Of a stretch of 19,788 nt of DNA, positions 7,514 through 14,057 are shown one piece after another (position 1 is the first letter of the stretch; every line of letters starts with the position of its first letter). The stretch comes from an uncultured Collinsella sp. (GTDB taxonomy: Bacteria; Actinomycetota; Coriobacteriia; Coriobacteriales; Coriobacteriaceae). The DNA is taken from contig CAAEEX010000059.1 in NCBI GenBank assembly GCA_900755005.1, positions 1-19,788 on the forward strand, given 5' to 3'. The notes under the pieces are model-generated. The model did not search any database. It was not told where the DNA came from and saw nothing but the letters and a program-made list of their open reading frames with translations. The translations under genes were made by a program, and so were the position numbers.

Positions 7514-7548
7514 AAAAAGGGGACGGGGCGCAAACCCCATCCCCTTTC
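7514..7548 (-). terminator. Rho-independent terminator at the end of the PTS-SIS2 operon
   Basis: On the minus strand AAAGGGGATGGGG pairs with CCCCGTCCCCTTT (one G-U wobble) around a 6-base loop, followed by TTTTT. It lies about 31 bases after the SIS2 stop and just before the HAD start. Confidence 0.88.
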
Positions 7549-7578
7549 AATCAACCCGTAAGGTTTACTTACTTGTGA

Positions 7579-8562
7579 TTAGTAGGAAAGCTTCCACATG
7601 TAGCGACGCATGGTCAGCGGGTGCTGACGGGCCTCGGCGATCTGGTTGCCGTACTCGCGCATAACGGCGAGGTGCAGCAGCGGGTTGAAGTAGGTGATGA
7701 CGCTCGCCGGCACGGCGTCGGCCAGACCGTAGTCCTTGGAGTCGATCAGAGCGACCTTGGCGCCCATGCGCTCAAGGAAGGTGAGGGCGCGGGCGTCCAT
7801 CGGACGGGTAGCACCATCGGACATGAAGAAGACGTAGGGCTTACCCTCGGTGGAAACCTCGAACGGGCCGTGGAAGTACTCGCCGGTGTTGTAGGCGGCG
7901 GCGTCGATCCACTGCATCTCGGTGAACAGGAAGGCGGCGTGAGAGTAAGCCATCTTCTCGGAGGCACCGGAAGCCATGAAGTAGATCATCTTGTCGTCCT
8001 TGAAGTCCTCGGCGAACTTCTTGGCGAGCTTGGTGCAGTGCTGAGCGGCGTTCTCGCACAGGTCGAAGATGTTGGTGAGGCCGGTGATCATATCCTCGTA
8101 GTGATCATAGCCCTCGGTCTGCTGAAGGATCTCGAGAGCGAGAGCGATGGCGTAGCCAGGCTTCTCGGCCTTGGCGGCATAGTTGGCGTGGAAGCCGTGA
8201 ACGATGACGTGGTCGGCGTCGACGGTCAGAGCGGAGCCAGCCTTGTTGGTGAGGGAGACGACCGGGCAGTTGTGCTTCTTGGCGGTCTTGTTGGCCTCGA
8301 CGGTCTCGGGCGTGGATCCACCGAGGGAGCAGGTGATCACGAAGGTGTGCTCGTTGACCCAAGAAGGCGTGTCGTAGTTGAACTCGTTAGCGGTGAAGAT
8401 CTGAACGTTCAGCTTGTCCGTGTTGTTGGCCAGGAAGTACTTGGCAGGGTAAAGGTCGGACATGGAAGCGCCGCAGCCGACGAAGGCGACGCTGTGGATC
8501 TCGTGGTTGGACAGGACGTCAGCGACGATCTGCTTAGGGAGGTTAAGGTCGATCTCGTACAT
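7579..8562 (-). CDS. SIS-domain fructosamine-6-phosphate deglycase-like protein (SIS2), last gene of the PTS operon
   Basis: A 327-residue double-SIS protein resembling FrlB, the fructoselysine-6-phosphate deglycase. SIS domains are at about 15-150 and 180-310. The first phosphosugar loop is SLGGST (79-84). EMQW supplies E215 and EYFHGPFE supplies H231, the 16-residue Glu-His spacing of the catalytic pair in FraB/FrlB. The start at 8562 is chosen because AAAGGA lies 9 bases upstream; an in-frame ATG at 8571 abuts that site, and further upstream the frame runs through hairpins. Downstream of PTS EIIAB, EIIC and EIID, it would receive the 6-phosphorylated product made during uptake and release glucose 6-phosphate and the amine. 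The substrate (fructoselysine, glucoselysine or another) cannot be read from sequence. The C-terminus RRYMWKLSY is nearly that of SIS3. Confidence 0.87.
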   Translation of the reverse strand: MYEIDLNLPKQIVADVLSNHEIHSVAFVGCGASMSDLYPAKYFLANNTDKLNVQIFTANEFNYDTPSWVNEHTFVITCSLGGSTPETVEANKTAKKHNCPVVSLTNKAGSALTVDADHVIVHGFHANYAAKAEKPGYAIALALEILQQTEGYDHYEDMITGLTNIFDLCENAAQHCTKLAKKFAEDFKDDKMIYFMASGASEKMAYSHAAFLFTEMQWIDAAAYNTGEYFHGPFEVSTEGKPYVFFMSDGATRPMDARALTFLERMGAKVALIDSKDYGLADAVPASVITYFNPLLHLAVMREYGNQIAEARQHPLTMRRYMWKLSY

Positions 8563-8615
8563 CTGACACATTCCTTTCGATTTTTGCGGCGCCACATTGC
8601 CGGGCGCTCGCAGGG

Positions 8616-9593
8616 TTACCGTGGTTTGGACCGAGTCGCCGGCCCGTTGAGGATGCGACAAAGGGACTGTCCCTTTGACGCATTTAGGGATGGAAGCCTG
8701 CCTGGGGTATGGGATGCCAGGCAGGCCCCCGGGGGAAAGCGGTTAGGCGCTTGGTCGCGACTAGGCCAGGATGCCGCCGCGGAGAGGGCGATGCCGCCCA
8801 CGATGGCGATCACGAGAAGCCAACCGGTGTTGACGTTCTTCTTGATGAGCCAGTACATAAGGCCGGTGAGGCCAAGGGAGATCATCTGGGGCATCATGCC
8901 GTCCAGGATGTCCTGGATAACAACGGTGCCGTCAGCGAACTGCAGCGGGGTGGTGGCGCCGATCAGCGTAGCGATCATGCCGCCCACGGACATAAGACCC
9001 ACGATGCCGCAGACATACATGAGCTTCTCCATGAGGTCGCCGCCCTGGAGCTTGCTCAGGTACTGGTGGCCGCCCTGATAACCCATCTTGGCAGCGAACC
9101 AAGTGATCAGCACGGAGGGGACGATGGAGATGAGCATGGCCAGAATCGGGCCCATGATGGAGCCCTGCTGAGCCAGCTGAACGCCCAGACCAAAGGCGAT
9201 GACGCGGATGGTGCCCTGGAAGAAGGAGTCACCGATACCGGAAAGCGGGCCCATGAGGGAGGTCTTGACCGCGTTGATCGAATCGGGGTCGAAGTTCTCG
9301 GGATCCTTGGCGTACTCCTCCTCCATAGAAGCGGAGAGGCCCAGGATGAAGGCGCTCGTCTGCGGGGTGCAGTTGTAGAACGCCATGTGACGGTGGTAAG
9401 CCTCTTTCTTAGCAGCGAGCTGCTTGGGGTCGGACTCATCCGGATAGAGGCGGTCGAGCGTGGGAACCATGCCGTAGAGGAAGCCCATGTTCATCTGACG
9501 CTCGTAGTTCCAAGAGGCCTGGATGGCCCAGGAGCGCCAGAAGAACTGGCTGACCTTCTTGTTCAGGGACACGTCCTTGGTTGCGGTTGCCAT
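8616..9593 (-). CDS. Mannose-family PTS system EIID component, with probable frameshift at the extreme 3' end
   Basis: One of two integral membrane subunits of a man-family PTS, which imports a sugar (here perhaps a fructosamine) and phosphorylates it on entry. Typical EIID features: FFWRSWAIQASWNYERQMN at the start, LGLSASMEEEYA, then SLMGPLSGIGDSFFQGT and several hydrophobic segments. The start at 9593 has AAGGAGG eight bases upstream and lies 13 bases after EIIC. As written the frame gives 325 residues, but the last 50 or so are hydrophilic, use rare-looking codons and run through two hairpins. In the other frame the sequence reads GILA then TAG (8761-8763). Restoring one G near 8774-8780 would give an ending SAAGILA and a normal 277-residue EIID. 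I believe the true or ancestral end is 8761. Confidence 0.88.
   Translation of the reverse strand: MATATKDVSLNKKVSQFFWRSWAIQASWNYERQMNMGFLYGMVPTLDRLYPDESDPKQLAAKKEAYHRHMAFYNCTPQTSAFILGLSASMEEEYAKDPENFDPDSINAVKTSLMGPLSGIGDSFFQGTIRVIAFGLGVQLAQQGSIMGPILAMLISIVPSVLITWFAAKMGYQGGHQYLSKLQGGDLMEKLMYVCGIVGLMSVGGMIATLIGATTPLQFADGTVVIQDILDGMMPQMISLGLTGLMYWLIKKNVNTGWLLVIAIVGGIALSAAASWPSRDQAPNRFPPGACLASHTPGRLPSLNASKGQSLCRILNGPATRSKPR
8653..8683. repeat. Perfectly nested hairpin with GGGAC core between EIID and SIS2
   Basis: ATGCG-A-CAAAGGGA, loop CTG, then TCCCTTTG-A-CGCAT: 8 bp plus 5 bp separated by one A/A mismatch. It lies within the suspected out-of-frame tail of EIID. A transcript processing, stability or partial termination role between EIID and SIS2 is possible. 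Confidence 0.75.
8696..8726. repeat. 10-bp stem hairpin between EIID and SIS2
   Basis: GCCTGCCTGG (8696-8705) pairs perfectly with CCAGGCAGGC (8717-8726) across 11 bases. It lies about 35 bases beyond the inferred EIID stop at 8761. There is no T run, so it looks more like a 3' stabilising hairpin than a terminator. Confidence 0.65.
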
Positions 9594-9606
9594 AGTGTGT
9601 TCCTCC

Positions 9607-10401
9607 TTAGTCTTCGTCGTCTTCGAGCGGATCGTAGTCGGAATCGACACCGGCAGCAGCATGGGAACCGTTGAACTTGAAGCCCATGAAGACGATAGCC
9701 AGGCACACACCGATCAGAGCGACCGCGATGACGGACAGGTTGAGGTAGGCGGCGAGCAGGAAGCCGATGAACAGGAACGGGGTCATGCCCTTCTTGATCA
9801 TCATGGTGAGCAGCAGGGCCAAGCCGTAGGCGGTCATGATCTTGGTCGAGACGTTCAGACCAACGGACAGCCACTCGGGAACCATGTTGACGATGGCCTG
9901 GACCAGGTCGGTACCGACGAAGACGGCCAGGAAGATCGGCAGGAAGTACATGATGGCGTACAGACCGGAGCCGGCGCAGATGTGCATGCGGTAGGCGGTC
10001 TTGAACTTGCCGTTATCGATCGCGCTATCGGCCACGTGGGTGAGAGCGGCGATGATGGAACGGAAGACAATGCCGAGGAGCTGACCCAGAACGGCGACCG
10101 GGATGGCGATCGTCATGGCGGTCTCGGCGGAAGCATCGGTCAGGCATGCGAAGGCAGCGGCCACGATGCCACCCAGGACCATATCGGGCGGAACGGCTGC
10201 GCCGACCTGCACCAGGCCCATGGACACGAGCTCGACGGCGGCACCGACGGCGAGGCCGGTGGGCACATCGCCCAGCAGCAGACCGACGAGCGTAGCGCCA
10301 ACGAGGGGCTGCTCGAAGTTAAGACGACCGAGCAGGCGGGAGTCCCACATGCAGAACACGCCGACGAGGCCGACGAGCACCGCACTGATGAACGTATTCA
10401 T
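9607..10401 (-). CDS. Mannose-family PTS system EIIC component
   Basis: A 264-residue polytopic membrane protein, the sugar-translocating channel of a man-family PTS. Typical features: FISAVLVGLVGVFCMWDSR at the N-terminus, RPLVGATLVGLLLGD-like segment FEQPLVGATLVGLLLGD, then GAAVELVSMGLVQVGAAVPPD, which is characteristic of EIIC of the mannose/sorbose class. Hydrophobic segments run to about residue 245. The C-terminus is a short acidic tail (DYDPLEDDED). AAAGGAG lies eight bases before the ATG; the gene starts 36 bases after EIIAB and the EIID ribosome site overlaps its stop codon, so the three are one operon. Confidence 0.93.
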   Translation of the reverse strand: MNTFISAVLVGLVGVFCMWDSRLLGRLNFEQPLVGATLVGLLLGDVPTGLAVGAAVELVSMGLVQVGAAVPPDMVLGGIVAAAFACLTDASAETAMTIAIPVAVLGQLLGIVFRSIIAALTHVADSAIDNGKFKTAYRMHICAGSGLYAIMYFLPIFLAVFVGTDLVQAIVNMVPEWLSVGLNVSTKIMTAYGLALLLTMMIKKGMTPFLFIGFLLAAYLNLSVIAVALIGVCLAIVFMGFKFNGSHAAAGVDSDYDPLEDDED

Positions 10402-10437
10402 ACCCTTCTCCTTTCAGTCAGGCAAAAGCCTGGTTGA

Positions 10438-11364
10438 TTACAGCTTGGCGTCGATGTCGACGCTCTGATACGTGGGGGTCTGCTGGACGTAGAGCTTGAT
10501 GCCCATGTCGAGCAGCTGGTTGACGTCGGCCTTCTGGGTGGCGTCGAAGAAGACGGAGCTGTCCTTGCCGCCGACCTGATCGGCGCCGTCATGGTTGGCG
10601 GTGGCGCCCAGGTTGATGGCATCGAGCTTGTAGCCCTGGCAGAACTGCAGCATCTCGGCGGTGTTGCCGAAGACGAACATGACGCGCTCACCGAGGGTGT
10701 TGAGCTTGTCCATCTTGGCGAGGGCACGCTCGACGGTGAAGACGTTCAGGCGCACGCCCTGGGGCTTGGCCAGCTTAAGAGCGCCCTTCTTAATCTCATC
10801 GTTGGCGGCAGCGTTGTCGACGACGATGATGCGCTCGGCCTGGACCTTGGTGGTCCAGGTAAAGACGACCTGGCCGTGCAGCAGACGGTAGTCAAGACGT
10901 GCGAGGACGATCTTGGCGGGACCGGCGTTGTGACGGGCGGCCTTGGCCTTCTTGGCGGGGGCTGCGGGAGCAACCTCGACCGGGGCGTTGGGGTTGGTCA
11001 GACCGGTGCGGGCCTCGTTGATGAGGGCCGCGAGCTCGGCGCCCTTGACGGGGGCGGGGCTCAGAGCGAGCGTGAGCGCCAGCGGGATGTTGAAACCGCT
11101 GACAACCGTGAACTTCGTGCCGTTCTTGGAAAGCTCGACCATGTTGTTGTTGACCGAGCTACCGAGCATATCGGTTAGCACATACACGGTGTCGTCCGCG
11201 TTGAACGTGGCGATCATAGCCTCAACCTTATTGGTGATGGGCTCCTTGTCGTCACGAGCAAGCGACACGACGTGGACGTTCGACACGTCGCCGAGAACCA
11301 TCTCGAGCGTGTCTTTGGCGCCTGCGGCCAGGCCACCATGAGATGCGAGAATGATCTGATTCAT
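10438..11364 (-). CDS. Mannose-family PTS system fused EIIAB component
   Basis: A 308-residue cytoplasmic phosphotransfer protein. Residues 1-125 are EIIA with the active-site His9 in ILASHGGLAAG, which accepts phosphate from HPr. Residues 126-149 are an Ala/Pro/Lys-rich linker. Residues 150-308 are EIIB with His163 in RLDYRLLHGQV, which passes phosphate to the incoming sugar. The fused A-B order is that of E. coli ManX, whereas some fructosamine PTS loci have separate EIIA and EIIB genes. AGGAGG lies five bases before the ATG. It is the first gene of the EIIAB-EIIC-EIID-SIS2 operon and is preceded by a promoter with a perfect TATAAT and operator-like repeats. Confidence 0.94.
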   Translation of the reverse strand: MNQIILASHGGLAAGAKDTLEMVLGDVSNVHVVSLARDDKEPITNKVEAMIATFNADDTVYVLTDMLGSSVNNNMVELSKNGTKFTVVSGFNIPLALTLALSPAPVKGAELAALINEARTGLTNPNAPVEVAPAAPAKKAKAARHNAGPAKIVLARLDYRLLHGQVVFTWTTKVQAERIIVVDNAAANDEIKKGALKLAKPQGVRLNVFTVERALAKMDKLNTLGERVMFVFGNTAEMLQFCQGYKLDAINLGATANHDGADQVGGKDSSVFFDATQKADVNQLLDMGIKLYVQQTPTYQSVDIDAKL

Positions 11365-11380
11365 CTTGCCTCCTCCTTTT

Positions 11381-11402
11381 CGTTATGGTCATTATAACGT
11401 CT
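11381..11402 (-). promoter_or_regulatory. Promoter -10 and putative GntR2 operator of the PTS operon
   Basis: TATAAT on the minus strand at 11396-11391 is a perfect -10; the -35 region (about 11414-11419) is poor. Overlapping it are an inverted repeat CGTTAT-N7-ATAACG (11381-11399) and the decamer TATAACGTCT (11393-11402), identical to the one upstream of GntR2. A protein bound here would block the polymerase. Confidence 0.6.
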
Positions 11403-11434
11403 TATACGTTGCTTATATTGCTAATTAGTATAAA

Positions 11435-11469
11435 GACCGTTCACGGGTGAAAATCGACCGTTGACGGGT
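11435..11469. promoter_or_regulatory. Two 14-nt direct repeats upstream of the PTS promoter
   Basis: GACCGTTCACGGGT (11435-11448) and GACCGTTGACGGGT (11456-11469) match at 13 of 14 positions and are exactly 21 bp apart, two helical turns. Each centres on CCGT-NN-ACGG, a small palindrome. Their place upstream of a promoter with a weak -35 suggests sites for an activator. Confidence 0.5.
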
Positions 11470-11546
11470 TTAACGTACTCGAAACGTTGGTGCGGGGTGG
11501 GCCGGCGCTGGCTGAAAACCGCAGCTCAGGCGCTATACCACGCCCC

Positions 11547-12629
11547 CTATCGCACGAAATACCAGGGGCTTTCCTGAACGGTTGGCTCCAGCGCGATACC
11601 CGTGCGCTCCTTGAACAGATCCATGTCCTGCGATTTCTCGGTCCACCACGCGTTGGGCTTAAAGGTCATGCTCTCAATGACATGTCCGACAAACACGCTG
11701 TTGCGCAGCTTGGAGAAGTCGGTGTTCATGATCAGGATGGACGAAAGCACCAGCACGATGCCCAGGACCTTGATCGCACCGGCGGGCTCGGCATAGATGC
11801 CAATGCCAACCAGGACGGTCGCCACGGTTTCGAACGAAGCCACGACCGGCACCTTCGATGTCTCAAGATCCATGGAAAGACCCTGCATATAAAAGATGTA
11901 CGCAAGGGCCGTAGGGATAAAGCCAAAGCCTGCAAACAACAGGATGAGCTGAGGGGACATTGCTGCGGTCACATCGGTCCAGGGAGCCGAAAGGGCCGCC
12001 ATAAAGCATCCGCCAAAGACGAAACCCCAAAATGTAACGGCCAGCGGATGCAGCGTCTTGGTAGCCATGCGACTAAACACGGCCAGCAGCGCGCCGCAGA
12101 GTCCGGCGATCACGCCCGACGCAACGCCCCAAGCCGAGAAATGAAAACCGGAAAGGTCGCCACTCGTCACCGCGAGCACACAGCCAACGATGTTAAAGAC
12201 AATGGCCACGAGCTTGTTGGGGGTCACGTCCTCGTGATAGAGCACGCGGCCGAGCGCGACGCCGAACACCGGCGAGGTATAGAGCAGCACCGATGCCGTG
12301 GACATTCCAACTTCGCCCATGCACTCGTAATAGCAGGTGTTGGCGATGGCAAGGCCGACGATACCGACAAGCGCGCAGGGCACAAGCTCTTTCGGGCTTG
12401 CCTTGAAAAGCACCATAGGACCCGCGGCTTTTCCCTCACGAGCACCTCCCTGGCAACCCATAAATGCCAAGACCGGAGCCATCAAGATGGCACCGGACAA
12501 CAGGCGAAAGGCCGCCATGCTCTGAGACGAAACGCCGAGGGCCGAGATTCCGTTAACGAAAATTCCGATGGTGCCCCACATGAGCGCGGCGATCAGCACC
12601 AGCACATAGCCCAGATTGCTTCTCTTCAA
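11547..12629 (-). CDS. EamA/DMT-superfamily transporter
   Basis: A 360-residue inner-membrane protein with two EamA repeats and about ten hydrophobic segments, starting LGYVLVLIAALMWGTIGIF and, for the second repeat, SAWGVASGVIAGLCGALLAVFSRMATK. DMT carriers export or import metabolites such as amino acids and nucleosides. After about residue 305 comes an unusual soluble tail of roughly 55 residues, rich in Trp and charged residues, that I do not recognise. The start is TTG at 12629: no ATG or GTG fits, and AAGGAGG lies five bases before it. It lies between SIS3 and the PTS operon on the same strand, with its own promoter bearing two TATAACG motifs like those at the PTS and GntR2 promoters. 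Disposal of the freed amino acid is a reasonable guess, no more. Confidence 0.85.
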   Translation of the reverse strand: MKRSNLGYVLVLIAALMWGTIGIFVNGISALGVSSQSMAAFRLLSGAILMAPVLAFMGCQGGAREGKAAGPMVLFKASPKELVPCALVGIVGLAIANTCYYECMGEVGMSTASVLLYTSPVFGVALGRVLYHEDVTPNKLVAIVFNIVGCVLAVTSGDLSGFHFSAWGVASGVIAGLCGALLAVFSRMATKTLHPLAVTFWGFVFGGCFMAALSAPWTDVTAAMSPQLILLFAGFGFIPTALAYIFYMQGLSMDLETSKVPVVASFETVATVLVGIGIYAEPAGAIKVLGIVLVLSSILIMNTDFSKLRNSVFVGHVIESMTFKPNAWWTEKSQDMDLFKERTGIALEPTVQESPWYFVR

Positions 12630-12669
12630 CGTAGCCTCCTTGGCTTTGTTACCAATATGTTTCGTACTA

Positions 12670-12697
12670 CGTTATAGTCGTTATATACATTTATCAA
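12670..12697 (-). promoter_or_regulatory. Putative promoter and operator of the EamA gene
   Basis: On the minus strand TTGATA (12697-12692) is a 5/6 match to -35, with TATAAC (12676-12671) a 5/6 match to -10 at a short 15-base spacing. Two direct copies of TATAACG (12685-12679 and 12676-12670), nine bases apart, overlap the spacer and -10. Confidence 0.5.
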
Positions 12698-12734
12698 GAC
12701 CGAAATCGGCAAACGGGAAATGATTCCCAGGAGT

Positions 12735-12775
12735 GTCCCCAAGTGCCGGCACAAAAGGAACGTCCCCAAGTGCCG
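12735..12775. repeat. 27-nt-period repeat with GTCCCCAAGTGCCG units
   Basis: GTCCCCAAGTGCCG occurs at 12735-12748 and again at 12762-12775, exactly 27 bases apart. The first copy runs into the palindrome GTGCCGGCAC. The second is preceded by GGAAC, giving GGAACGTCCCCAA, the same core as in the 4627-4689 repeat (GAACGTCCCCAA). Confidence 0.75.
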
Positions 12776-12785
12776 CCCTGGATTC

Positions 12786-12852
12786 AGTTGCGGTGAAATA
12801 GTTCCTGAATAGAGGCTTCAAGCCCCTAAACAGGAACTATTCCACCGCAACT
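12786..12852. repeat. 22-bp inverted repeat (long hairpin) downstream of SIS3
   Basis: Arm 12786-12807 pairs with 12831-12852 across a 23-base loop; the only mismatch, A12796 opposite C12842, becomes a G-U wobble if the minus strand is transcribed. The loop carries the small palindrome GGCTTCAAGCC. It lies 35 bases beyond the SIS3 stop and could act as that gene's 3' end, but there is no clear T run. It may be a mobile palindromic element. Confidence 0.85.
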
Positions 12853-12886
12853 TATGAGGACATTGAGTTGTTAGGTTGCTCTATCC

Positions 12887-13879
12887 CTAGTAATCGAGTT
12901 TCCACATGTAGCGGCGCGTCATGTAGTCCTTGTGGGTGACGGCAGAGAGCGCGCGCATATACACGTTGTTGAGGATCGGGGCAAAGATCAGGTGGTTGAA
13001 GTACTCGCTCACGCTGTCCTTGATGTCGTTGAGGCCGAGCTCCTTGGCGTCGAGCTGATAGACGCGCTCGCCACCGTACTGGTTGACAAAGCGAATGCCG
13101 CGCTCGTCGTTGCAGCGGCTGCGGCCGACGCTGATGAGCTGGAACAGCGAGGTGCGCTTGTCCAGAATCTCGAAGGGGCCGTGGAAGAAGTCGCAGGTGT
13201 TGATGGTGCAGGAGTCGATCTGCAGCATCTCCTGCACGTTGCAGATGCTAAAGACGTAGGCGGCACCAAAGAGCGGGCCCTGGGCCATGACGTTGATGCA
13301 GGGCTTGTCGGCGTTCTGCTCGGCCCACTTGGCAGCGAGCGGACGGGTGTACTCGACGGCCTTGCGATAGATGGGGTCGACCAAGTCGAACGCGGCCATA
13401 GCGGTCTCGTACTCGGCATAGCCCTCGGTCTGCTGCGTAAGCTCCATGGCGATCATGGTCACGACGGCGGAGTTGGTGCGGCCCATGCAGGACTCGTCGA
13501 CGGCCAGGCTGTCGTACTGGATCTTGTAGTCGCAGACCTCGGTGAGGCCGGACTCGTCAACGTAGATGGCGATGGTGCTGGCGCCGTGATCCTTGGCGAC
13601 CTGGGCGGCAACGATGGTCTCCTTGGTGCCGCGCATGGAGACGACGACGGCCAGGGTGTTCTCGTTGACGTAGGCAGGCGTGGCGTGCACGAACTCGTTG
13701 CTGGTGTAGCTGGAGCTCACGACCTGCGTGGCCTCGTGCTCCATAAAGTACTGGGCAGGATAGTTGCCGCCGTTGGATCCGCCGGCGCCAATCCACACGA
13801 CGCGCTTGATGCCGCCCTTGTCTGCCTTGTCAGCCAAAACCTGGGAGACGACGTCCTTAACCTGTTCCTGAGTAGTCAT
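12887..13879 (-). CDS. SIS-domain sugar-phosphate deglycase/isomerase, FrlB-like (SIS3)
   Basis: A 330-residue double-SIS protein, paralogous to SIS1 and SIS2. QEMLQ supplies E217 and FFHGPFE supplies H233, again 16 residues apart as in FraB/FrlB. It differs at two places likely to touch the substrate: the first phosphosugar loop is SMRGTKET (81-88), with an Arg where the others have Ser or Gly, and the residue three before the His is Asp (D230, CDFFHG) where both others have Glu. It therefore probably handles a different amino-sugar phosphate. The C-terminus RRYMWKLDY is almost the same as in SIS2. The ribosome site (GAAAGG) is rather far, about 11 bases, from the ATG. It is divergent from GntR3, with which it shares a 205-base control region. 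Confidence 0.83.
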   Translation of the reverse strand: MTTQEQVKDVVSQVLADKADKGGIKRVVWIGAGGSNGGNYPAQYFMEHEATQVVSSSYTSNEFVHATPAYVNENTLAVVVSMRGTKETIVAAQVAKDHGASTIAIYVDESGLTEVCDYKIQYDSLAVDESCMGRTNSAVVTMIAMELTQQTEGYAEYETAMAAFDLVDPIYRKAVEYTRPLAAKWAEQNADKPCINVMAQGPLFGAAYVFSICNVQEMLQIDSCTINTCDFFHGPFEILDKRTSLFQLISVGRSRCNDERGIRFVNQYGGERVYQLDAKELGLNDIKDSVSEYFNHLIFAPILNNVYMRALSAVTHKDYMTRRYMWKLDY

Positions 13880-13918
13880 CGTGCATCAGCCTTTCTTCTC
13901 GTTTGATGCTGTCGACGG

Positions 13919-13937
13919 CATACAAGTTACATACATG
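13919..13937. promoter_or_regulatory. Operator-like repeat near SIS3
   Basis: CATACAAGTTACATACATG matches the copy at 14058-14076 at 16 of 19 positions, including an unbroken CATACAAGTTA. It lies 39 bases upstream of the SIS3 start codon. A shorter inverted core, TTGTATGC at 13957-13964, gives a third possible half site. Confidence 0.55.
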
Positions 13938-13939
13938 TT

Positions 13940-13970
13940 TTGACGATGTCGACTAGTTGTATGCTATATT
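13940..13970 (+). promoter_or_regulatory. Candidate promoter of GntR3
   Basis: TTGACG (13940-13945) and TATATT (13965-13970) with a 19-base spacer and an extended -10 TGC. This predicts a 5' leader of about 108 bases before the GntR3 ATG, containing the second operator copy. The inverted TTGTATGC core lies inside the spacer. Confidence 0.45.
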
Positions 13971-14057
13971 TGTCTTAGAAAATTTGCTGGCGTGATTCTC
14001 GGTAATCAGTTACCAGCGGTTTTGTTGTCATGTTGGATACATGCTTGGTTCGGTAAG

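Noticed and set aside
8563..8661. A longer SIS2 starting at 8661
   Set aside because: The added 33 residues run through a hairpin and have no ribosome site; AAAGGA is correctly placed for the ATG at 8562.
7621..9078. A 485-codon plus-strand open frame opposite SIS2 and EIID
   Set aside because: Composition rich in Gly, Val, Asp and Leu, typical of antisense; the minus-strand genes have clear families and ribosome sites.
13987..14018. Overlapping small inverted repeats in the GntR3 leader (GCTGG/CCAGC and GGTAA/TTACC), considered as a riboswitch
   Set aside because: The stems are short and mutually overlapping, with no known riboswitch core; five-base pairings are expected by chance.
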